DNA of 64,000 nucleotides, taken from Axinella damicornis (lineage: Eukaryota; Porifera; Demospongiae; Axinellida; Axinellidae). The notes under the pieces were generated by a model. It did not search any database, was not told the DNA's origin, and saw nothing but the letters and a program-made list of their open reading frames with translations. A program made the position numbers and the translations under genes. Below, in pieces: positions 56,212 to 64,000 of this stretch. The DNA lies in assembly GCA_963931865.1 (NCBI GenBank), contig OZ007514.1, positions 5,496,646 through 5,560,645 on the forward strand. Direction: 5' to 3'. Every line of letters starts with the position of its first letter. The first letter of the stretch is position 1.

Positions 56212-56830
56212 AATACTAATCATGTACTTCCAGGCATGGCATGGTCGAAAGCAAGCGGCTTGAGCGATTAAAGCCACGCCCCAGCCACAAAAGCGCTCGA
56301 AGCGCGAGCGAACTACACGCTACTAGTACCGCTTATCTTATTCGCTCAGAGTACTGACCTGTTCTTCAGTTGTGTAGTGAAGCTTTAGGACGGAAGCGCG
56401 GTGTTGCAACTGACACCGGTACCCCAGGGTCCCAAAACAGCAGCACAGAGCCTGTGTGCGCATAACCTGAGCCACAAACAGTACGGCTGCAGCGCTACTA
56501 GCGCCACCGTTTCTGTGACAACACTTTCGCCACGCCATCGTTCGGTTCTCACAGCGTTTCTTCAGCTCAGGTACAGAAAGCTTAAACAACGCGAGCGCTC
56601 ACACAGTACAGCCATTTTCAACTGTTGCTAATGAAAACGAGGCGTAGCCATGACGCAGACGCTCGTTGCTAGGGCGGAGCTTCACCTGATTGGTTAGCGC
56701 GCGCCGCGGCCGCTTCGTAACCGTGCAATTTCTGACAGCCCTCGGGCTACAATAACCGTGCAATTTGGAAAAAAATTGCACGCTTTTCTATGGGAGTAAA
56801 TGTATGGCAACTATAATAAGTATGTGATTA
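56212..56830. promoter_or_regulatory. CpG-rich, promoter-like tail of the foldback insertion
   Basis: Much richer in CpG than its surroundings. On the minus strand, 56720-56620 shows GGCCGCGGCGCGCG, AACCAATCA (CCAAT box), CCGCCCTAGCAAC (GC box and an RFX-like half site) and TGCGTCATGG. Then come ATGs in fair context and an open stretch (56589-56350) that ends in GAACAGGTCAGT, like a splice donor. It looks like a promoter and first exon carried by the insertion. The open stretch has no recognisable protein and no proper ATG in frame, so a functioning gene is not shown. Confidence 0.4.
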
Positions 56831-57453
56831 GCATAATAATCATACATACACGACATCAGATGACAAGTTTCATTTTAGACACAATTTCAAATGAACCACT
56901 CACAACCACTGTCTTTGCACTTGCCAGTCTGCTACCGCCTTCCATGTAAGGAAACTGCTGCATGCATGTGAGCCAATTTGTTTTTGGGACAAACCTAAGC
57001 ACTAGTGAACCGCACATAAATATGTGAATAATGTCTGTATGTCTGCAGTAGTCCATCTACTGCAGTGCCTTTGTCATCTGAGTTGCAAGCTGTTGGCACA
57101 GGTGCTATTACTGGGAATACGCATGGAATGCCTCACACAAGTGAACATGATTAGTAGGCGTAACTTCATATACTAGGCCGGTCACATGTAGCTGAGTGAG
57201 AATCTGAAGATGGCAAAGTCGAAGCAGTGCGCCCTTCACACCCTTGCCCTTCCCCAAGACCTTGCCCTTCCCAAAACGTGCACGTGCTGGGTATTCAGTA
57301 ATCCTGAAGCAACCTGAAAACCCATAATCATTTCTGAAGTGCCATCCTAGTGCTATAAATGCTGTGCATGCGTGTACAGTAATGATGCTTGTACAGTAAT
57401 GACGTGTCTTTCACGCTCAACAATGCCCAGCGTTCCACTCGTTGTATAATATA

Positions 57454-57583
57454 ATTGCCGAGCGCCTTGGCACGAGGCATACAACTAGAATCACGCAGTG
57501 TAGTCAAGTCACGTTTATACCAACAAGACTTGACTACATTGCACGATTCTAGTTGCATGCCTCGAGCCAAGGGGCTCGGCAAT
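57454..57583. repeat. Foldback element, third copy (ATTGCCGAG ends)
   Basis: Sister of 34108-34243 and 50133-50253. The arms run from ATTGCCGAGCGCCTTGGCAC to CCAAGGGGCTCGGCAAT and meet around TTTATACCAACAA. Confidence 0.8.
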
Positions 57584-57835
57584 TGCATCCCGTGAGACTG
57601 TATGTGCAGCTCAAGAGTATTGCACTGCAGTTCATATGACTACAAGGGTGTGCAGCAATCAACTCAAAAGTGTAAAAATCCCATGGGTTACCCATTGGAC
57701 TGATTTAAGTCATCCTATCCATGGGTGTCTCATGGGAATTTAAGTCACCAGAACCCATGGGACACTAGCTCATGGGAGCATTTTAAGTCACTACAGTTGA
57801 CATAAGTTGCCATGAAGATATACAATGCATAGTAT

Positions 57836-57899
57836 TAGTCTCGTGCCCAGACGTCCACGCCCGCGGGGGCGCGCGTAGATGGGGCTGGGCACGAGACTA
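57836..57899. repeat. 64-bp hairpin MITE with 9-bp target duplication
   Basis: TAGTCTCGTGCCCAGAC pairs with CTGGGCACGAGACTA, with a GC-only core (CCGCGGGGGCGCGCG). Target copies GCATAGTAT (57827-57835) and GCACAGTAT (57900-57908) differ at one base. Paralogous DNA at 36140 and 50468 reads GCATAGTATTACTCATGGG without it. Confidence 0.85.
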
Positions 57900-58451
57900 G
57901 CACAGTATTACTCATGGGACCATTTTTAAGTCAAGTCATTAAAGAGTATGCCCCCATTGTATCACGTCATCAGAGTAATTCCCTGCAATGGCTCATCCAA
58001 TCACGTGGAGAGAATGGTCCCATGAGTAATAGACAACATTCTTTATTGTGGACCATCTGTTCACATGACTATACAATGCTGCACGTTCCAAACATCCCAT
58101 GACTAGACAAGGAAATCAGAGTAGATTTCACAACAGTTGATGTTGTTACTATACGTGCAGCTCATGAGTACAATATAGACAACCCTATGCACTTGTAGGG
58201 CTTCTTGTTAGACCAGGAATTGCCCTTAAAAGGTTCAGAGGGCTTAGGGCTAGCGCATGTGGAGAGTTCCTCTTGCAATACCAGCAATTAGAGGCCAGAT
58301 TCTCGCCCAGGATCTCCCTCTTGGACTGCATCTGACTGCTGGCACATCATACACCATCAATCTGCATGTTTTCTTGAGGACCCCTCCGAAGCCCTCAGTG
58401 AGGTCTATGAATCTTTAAATAAATAAAAATGCTGTGGGGGTTAGCCGCTAA

Positions 58452-58527
58452 CCCCCCCCCCCCCCCCCTCCCCCCCCCCCCCCCCCCCCCCCCACTTTGC
58501 CGTTCAGCGGGGGGGGGGGGGGGGGGG
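58452..58527. repeat. C-run (~42) and G-run (19) facing each other
   Basis: C run 58452-58493 with one T at 58469, then 15 bases, then G run 58509-58527. The unexpanded counterpart at 36775-36805 has four C and six G around the same core, so both sides expanded. The strand can form a C:G hairpin or quadruplex/i-motif. True lengths may differ from those written here. Confidence 0.85.
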
Positions 58528-58670
58528 TGTACTGAAAACGTACCGAAAACTGGCTAGTCTTCCTGCAAAGTTGCCCTAAGCCCAAAGTCTCGCCTTTTCA
58601 GGGCTAACTTTCCACAGAGCCATTGTAAAGTACGCAACTGACCTTACTGTAGAAAACTGCATGATATGGA

Positions 58671-59750
58671 TTAGTGTGCTTGTGTGTTATCTCGAACAAA
58701 TATGTTGTGGAAAGTAGAAAAATCTCTCGCCATGGTGTTCTGTGAGCCAATGATTCGGAGGGACTCATCTTCAGGGAATTCTGCTGATACAACAAACTCT
58801 GTTGCAGTGCATTCTGCTGCCGGCTTCTTACAGAAAACCTTTTTGAGTATGTTTGGGTGCAGCAAGAAGGCCAGAGCTGCCAGTAGGACTCGCAGTGGTT
58901 CAGCCATGGCATGTGCCAAAAAGAGAGGAAAGTTTGGATCCTCGTTCTTCGATGTTGTAATTGCATTTTAAACACGGTTAGCCAGCATAATGAAGAAGAA
59001 GATGTTGTAAATGAGGGGGTATGCAAACAGTGGTAGGGCCTCTTTTAAAGCTTGACGATGAGCTTCCGTTTTAAAGCTTTCTGCTCTTTCCCTACCACTT
59101 GCGACTCTTTCCTTACAAAGTGTGATCACAATTGCAATGAATGCAACATAACTGCCGAAGACAAAGATTGCAAGGGGCCCGTAGTGTAGAGTGAAGAGGT
59201 ATACAACCCCCAGAGTGTAGCCAGTGTGACAATCTCCGTTGGACAGCTTTATCCAACACCAGATTCCCGAGAGGCCATACATGTCATTGACAAAAGGGAT
59301 CCAGTTGATAATGAAGGGAAACAGTAGTATAATAATCAGCCCGCTAACTTCATGCTTTGGTTTGTTGGCTTGGTATTTGAATACTGCCATCAAAGTTAAG
59401 TAGACTACGACCCAAGTCATGGTGCCATGAAATATCCATTCCGTCATTTGGCTGAAGAAACCGAATGCAGCACATAGTCCATCCAAGCCTTCTCTGACTT
59501 GAACCTCTCCATTGCTGGGGTGGACTGGTGTTATCGCAAGAATAAATGCTACTGAGTAGCCTCCAGCAGCTACCATCAGGTAGAGTACAAGACGGTTGAG
59601 AAACTTCCGATAGAGCTTCAAAACTATGATCAATATAACAGCAAGAGCACATGCTATGATAGCCAGTGCTGAAACTGAGACCACAGCAGCAGTGACCTGG
59701 TTCAACTGTTCTTGACTGAACTGAAAACAGGTATGGTTCACACTGGCCAT
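58671..59750 (-). pseudogene. 7TM receptor pseudogene, copy 10 (a/c mosaic), one stop codon
   Basis: 360 codons from ATG 59750 to TAG 58671, interrupted once by TAA at 58968-58970, where the paralogues encode Tyr in ANRVYHAI (end of TM6 / third outer loop). Everything else is open, so inactivation is recent or the copy is a single base from intact. It is a mosaic: the first 31 residues are identical to a-type copy 1 and TM2/TM3 are a-like. TM5 onward, and especially the last ~20 residues, match c-type copy 3, while the upstream non-coding flank matches b-type genes. Unequal crossing-over or gene conversion explains this. Without TM7 the product should not work. Confidence 0.9.
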
Positions 59751-59948
59751 GTTAGCTACGAACTTCAGAAGCTTCTGTCAAGTTCTTTACTTCATCTATT
59801 CTATCTATAGTCTGGATTGACTTAGCTAACCTGAAGCCCGATTATATATGACTGTTTAGCTAATAGCTTAACTAACAAAAGCTGTAATGTTCATGACTTG
59901 TGAACTGTGCCGATTTACATCACATGACTTACTTGTAACTCAGTTCTG

Positions 59949-60010
59949 GAAAAAAACTTCCTTGTAATACATGCACACTACACTGTAGTATGTATTACAA
60001 GGAAGTTTGT
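59949..60010. repeat. Inverted duplication around a 17-base loop
   Basis: AAACTTCCTTGTAATACAT and ATGTATTACAAGGAAGTTT are exact inverses. The paralogous flanks at 14745 and 25130 have the AAACTTCCTT phrase only once, so the second arm is a local addition. Confidence 0.8.
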
Positions 60011-60954
60011 ATTACACAGCCCATAAATGGCACCCATCAATCTGCAGTGGAGTACATGCACCTAGCTGTGCCAACAGGTTTTGAAAAGTATGTGCACACC
60101 ATAATCTCACTGTTCAGTATGCAATAGCTACACTATTCAACATATACCACAAACCGACCACACTATTGCAGTAGTGCATGGGTTTTGTACATGGGCTTCT
60201 CAGTGACAATTAATGTAGCTACATGGTAGCAAAGTAACTTTCACTACATCACTAGCAGCCATGTACATAGCTACCTATGGACAAAACCAACATTCTAGCA
60301 ACACTATGACATCACTAAGATGTGTCTCCTCATAATTATGCTTGTTCAGCAGTCCAACATCATGAGTGTTTAGTAGTCGAACATTGCAGCGCATAGTCAG
60401 CATACCAGTCACTTGATCTTCAAGATCCTGCCAAATGCAGAGGTATAGTAGGTAGCTTTTGCTCAGCTAGATACACCTTTGTTCTGCAAGTCCTTAATTA
60501 GAGACTCAATAGCCGTCAGATGATCAAAATGCTGCTTGTTCCTCACCTTTCTGTGCGTACATGGCTGCATCAATGCTTCACCTCACCCACACGCAAAATA
60601 TTGAATTCTGAGAGAAATGTTTTCTGTTTCATAAAGAATTGCACCTTCAACTTCAGAGGACGCTGCTAGAAGATGTAGTCATCAAGGGTGAGAACTATCA
60701 GTTGTCCCTTCGTCTGCTCTCTATTCCACATTGTTAGCTACTACTCATGTTGGTGATAATGAATACCTCTATCTCTACATGTGGTTAAAACACACGTGAC
60801 AAAGGTGTTGGCACATGCACTGCAGGGAGGAGCTTTAATTCTCATCCGTATAATCACATATTAAATCATGCATGCGTGTCATTGACTTTGATATCAATTA
60901 TGATTACCATGTACTTACCGGCATTATAATATATAAAATTATCACTTCACTGCA

Positions 60955-61195
60955 TGCTGTATAATTGGCTGAGAACCAGAGTGGCCTAACCCAAAATCAA
61001 GCACTGGAAATTGCATGAATTGCACAAAAATGGAGAAAGAAAAAATGCAATGGGTATGAACATATGACCAAAATTTTGAAATTCTTGAAATTTCAGCAGC
61101 TCCTGAAACACATTTTAACAGTATTCTCAAGTTTATGAGGGGTTAGTTCAATGTTTGTGGGTTAGGCCACTCTGGTCCTCAGCCCTTCAATTATA
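60955..61195. repeat. Inserted element with inverted GGCTGAGAACCAGAGTGGCC ends
   Basis: TGGCTGAGAACCAGAGTGGC then CTAACCCA at the left is inverse, with minor changes, to TGGGTTAGGCCACTCTGGTC then CTCAGCCC at 61158-61186. ~235 bp, AT-rich interior, no coding capacity. The paralogous region near 21590 (GATTATAATTTATAGGCACAGCTC) lacks it, while TTATAGGCACAGCTC resumes here at 61190. Confidence 0.75.
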
Positions 61196-62518
61196 GGCAC
61201 AGCTCAAATCACCATTGACACTTGGAATAGCCACTTCATCACTTACTGCTTTACTACACACTAGATCTTCGATCTGCCAGGCCATATACTTTGTGCAATT
61301 TGTATTGCTTTTGTATAGCTCCTTCAGACTCTGTCATCCCCTCTCACCAATTAGTGCCAAATTGAACAAACTTCCAGGAGCCAGTGGAGGCACTCACTGG
61401 TACATCTCACTCGGTGATGGGATTCAGTGTCCCCAGCCGCACTCCAGACATTACTACAGGCTGTCCAAGTGCATGGTGAATCACTAATTGGCAATTGTAT
61501 GACATTGTACATAATTATACTCACAAGAGTTTCCTAGCTGGCTATATAGACACTCAACAGTACTAGTGTCTTAATGCAGGTATAGTTGTGCTGCATATGA
61601 CTGACTGCATGCTTAATTACTCTAGTAGCAATGGCACCTGCCTGACTGCATGTGCACCCTACCCTAAATTCAGTTAGTTGCATGTGGTAAATCATAATTG
61701 GGGCGAGCCTGAGCGAGCCCCACATAGACGAGTTTGCTGTAAATTTTCCATATATTTATTTCTTTATATCTATGTATGTATCGTACGTCGTGCCGTAAAT
61801 CACTTCCTGCTCGTATTTTGCGTGTCATTGCGTCTGCGTTAATTCAAACCACAAACATTGCAACGTCAACGACATAGACACGAACCATGAACGGTCTACC
61901 TCAACAAGGATGGAGACTATAGCGCGCGGTGAGGGGCTAAAGCATTTCATGAAGACGGGAAGAGTGCCTCATGTCCTGCATGCAGAGCACATCATGGTGT
62001 GCATTAGCTAGCTAGCTGGCATGCAGGCTTTAATAGCTATAAACCATGACGGTGTGTTAGACTGCTGCTTCAGCTATTGCCAGAGGATGGGAACTTGACT
62101 GGTCTGCGCTCGGTAACACTTACCGAAATATGTGACATGCAGTCAAGACACAGATCTGGCATCAGCAGAGAAATTTATGAGAAAGTCGCCCTCCGGTGGC
62201 GACAACAAAGACAGAGAGCTCTCCTGGACCTACCTACCAGACTGCTTCGGCTAACCTGATTCGCAGTTGCTGTGAAGTGCATGGGTGTACTTTTAGTGTC
62301 ATAACTTCTGTGTCCTTAACTTAAGTCGTGCTATACTCTCCGTGTACATTCAGATGACATGCACTGACAGTCATGCACATGCATCTGCTCCATGTAGGAA
62401 CACATGCTCATGCAACTGCTCCATGTAAGGAACACATGCTCATGCAACTGCTCCATGCACATTCGACAACTGTACTCGCTCAGGCTCGCCCCACAATGTT
62501 CTGCATTCGTCTAGTTTT

Positions 62519-62592
62519 TGTCTCGGCACCGAAGTGCCGAGACACGTAGGTACGTACGTACGTACGTACGTACGTGGTACGTACGTACGTGG
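62519..62592. repeat. Short hairpin followed by an ACGT microsatellite
   Basis: TGTCTCGGCAC and GTGCCGAGACA (62519-62544) form an 11-bp perfect stem with a 4-base loop. About seven self-complementary GTAC/ACGT repeats follow (62549-62592). No gene. Confidence 0.85.
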
Positions 62593-63370
62593 TGGTACGT
62601 CGCTTTTCGCAATGCGCCCGCGCAAGTGCTGCATGCATGCTCTACACCCTTAGGGTGTCAAACATATTTATAGCCTGCAAGTAGATCTTCAAAAATGATT
62701 ATGGGTTTGCATGGCTGCTCATGAATCCTCTTACCAAGACTGCTGCTACGTATATAGCTCTAATACTTAATTCAGGACAATGAATACTCACCCATCCAGT
62801 GTGCTGCACTCAGCCATCCCAAGTGCATACCAGCTCTAGCTAGCTAGCTATAGGCCTATAGATAAGTGCTGAAAGAATTGGCCAAGGTGTTGACTAAACA
62901 TCAAGCCCAGACACGACCATACTGCTTTCACCCTTTGGGTGAACATTCCTGACCCACCCCTTGCTCACACAGAACATCCAAGGATATTGACGCTCACTTA
63001 GGCTGAAAGTCTCATAGCTAACAGGTTTTGCAGTCATAATAAAGGGTTAAGCAGCTGCCATGTCCTCTGCATGATTCTAGCTGATACCAAGTCGTGCCGA
63101 GACACATCAAGTCTTTTAAAGACTCACTTGTTACTACATGACTGTACTCTGTGGAAGCCATTAAGTGTGAAACCATAGCAACCAGAGTAACTTGTAATTT
63201 AACCAAACTTTAGAATTAGTAACTCTCATGATCAGAATGGGAAGCAATCTACAGTAAGCATGCAAGACAGTTTATCCACCACAACCAAGAGTCACATGAC
63301 CACTTACTACACAGTACTAATAATGCAAGCTTCACAGCTGACTTGTTCAGATCATGCACTGAGGACTACT

Positions 63371-63624
63371 GTTCTTGTGCATTGTCTGGAACAAATATGC
63401 TGTGGAACACAGATCGAAGCATCTTTTGCCATTGTGTTTACCGAGCCAGTGATTCGGAGGGAATCATCTTCAGGGAACTCGGCTGAAACATATAAAATCT
63501 ATTGCAGTGATTTCTGCTGCTGCTGGCTTCCTACAGAATGTTTGGGTGCAGCAAGAAAGCCAGAGCTGCCAGGGTGACTCGCAGTGATTCAGATAGAGCA
63601 TGCACAACAAGAGAGGAAAATTCC
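63371..63624 (-). pseudogene. 7TM receptor remnant, copy 11 (d-type), TM7 and tail only
   Basis: Matches the 3' quarter of copy 8 (40012-40272): the third-outer-loop/TM7 segment ESLRVTLAALAFLLHPN, and the tail CRKPAAAEITAIDF...SAEFPEDDSLRITGS. A loss of ~16 bases after HPN, a 3-base insertion near 63412 and an extra base in the tail break the frame. Homology ends sharply at ~63624, where unrelated sequence starts, so TM1-TM6 are gone. This marks the right boundary of the array in the window. Confidence 0.88.
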
Positions 63625-64000
63625 AGTGATATGTAGATGATCTACCTTCGTAGTGCTTCCGGTTGCCGTTGCCGTACTTGTAATTGGCCCAATTATGGGA
63701 CGGCACGTAAAACAACTACCTTACATGAGAAGTTGCCTGCGCATGGAGAATGCAACATTTTGGGTGAAGTAACTGCCCCAAGGTAATTTGGGGGTGCTGA
63801 ATTTGAATTTGTGGTTACCGTTTCCCATTATTCTGCAATGGTATTGCTGAAACCTACTGAAAATCCCTACTCTAATATGCACTATGACATTTTCCAAGTT
63901 TTGATGAAACAAGCACCATTTGAATCCTCTTTTGATGGTGTCTCCATTGACAGAGTTGTTGAAGAAATTCAGGGAAGTTAAATTTTAGTGAAATGTGCCT
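63625..64000. other. Single-copy DNA at the window edge, nothing recognised
   Basis: The + strand from about 63760 to 63980 is fairly free of stops in places, but I recognise no protein motif. It could be the margin of a gene beyond the window. Confidence 0.35.

Larger units (their letters stand above)
54156..56830. mobile_element. ~2.7-kb composite foldback insertion
   Basis: The homologous DNA at 16232-16300 and 35323-35380 runs without interruption from CATGGATCCATA to ACATCA(A/G)ATGACCAG, so everything between is inserted. The insertion starts TAATCACATG and ends ATGTGATTA. It has two parts: a giant inverted repeat (arms 54156-55082 and 55277-56211) and a CpG-rich tail (56212-56830). A third copy of the end motif (CATGTGATTA, 56202-56211) sits at the join. 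Motifs ATTGCACGAG and GTGCAAT recur near all three ends. No transposase is visible. The apparent ORFs in the arms are mirror images of each other and show no family features. Confidence 0.8.
56831..58670. repeat. Intergenic block downstream of copy 10
   Basis: Continues the homology broken at 54155 and matches 16260-18180 and 35340-37350. It contains a foldback element (57454-57583), a CATGGG/TTTTAAGTC element (57660-58070), a 64-bp hairpin MITE (57836) and foldback sequence with extreme C and G runs (58452-58527). Confidence 0.6.
59751..63370. repeat. Intergenic block between copies 10 and 11
   Basis: 59751-60240 is b-type upstream flank. 60245-60390 carries an inverted copy of the phrase seen at 32040-32130 (TGGACAAAACCAACATTCTAGC). 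60400-60780 is again b-type upstream block. At ~60785 it switches to the c-to-d block (ACACGTGACAAAGGTGTTGGC; compare 21405), which runs to ~61690. 61850-62500 shares phrases with 49560-49990. 62640-63360 is mostly single-copy, then d-type 3' flank. No gene seen. Confidence 0.55.

Overview
The window looks like nuclear DNA of an animal, most likely a sponge (inference). Supporting this are a protein gene with short phase-compatible introns, a metazoan-type tRNA-Val, a CR1/Jockey-like LINE relic, many miniature inverted-repeat elements, and a tandem family of intronless seven-transmembrane (7TM) receptor genes. A bacterial-type murA gene lies among these eukaryotic repeats. Prokaryote-derived genes are known from demosponge genomes, but I cannot name the species.

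Layout. 1-6.3 kb: repeats and a frame-broken LINE (minus strand) between two ~250-310 bp direct repeats. 6.3-7.6 kb: murA-like gene (minus), intact in its catalytic residues but with a one-base frameshift. 8.5-41.1 kb: eight 7TM copies, all on the minus strand, in the order a-b-c-d, a-b-c-d (a: 8.9 and 23.9 kb; b: 13.5 and 29.9 kb; c: 18.2 and 37.4 kb; d: 22.3 and 40.0 kb). Flanking DNA is duplicated with the genes, so the original duplicated unit was a four-gene block of about 15 kb. 41.1-47.9 kb: mostly single-copy DNA holding the 3' part of a spliced coiled-coil gene (minus) with a tRNA-Val(CAC) gene in one intron. 48-64 kb: a third, recombined part of the array with a b-type gene, an a/c mosaic pseudogene, and a d-type remnant.

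Of eleven 7TM copies, six are intact (8898, 18183, 23886, 37355, 40006, 51350), one has a stop in its cytoplasmic tail (29879), and four are pseudogenes or remnants (13489, 22271, 58671, 63371). The receptors probably belong to the cAMP-receptor-like (class E) or GPR157-like branch of 7TM proteins; ligand unknown.

The intergenic DNA is a patchwork of hairpin and foldback elements. The most striking is a ~2.7 kb insertion at 54156-56830: a ~2 kb near-perfect palindrome carrying about a dozen copies of a GGCGTAAAAT motif in both orientations, plus a CpG-rich promoter-like tail. Several ultra-short hairpins (33-95 bp) have clear 8-9 bp target-site duplications, and others look like template-switch inverted duplications. 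Because the region is duplicated several times, paralogous empty sites show exactly what was inserted.
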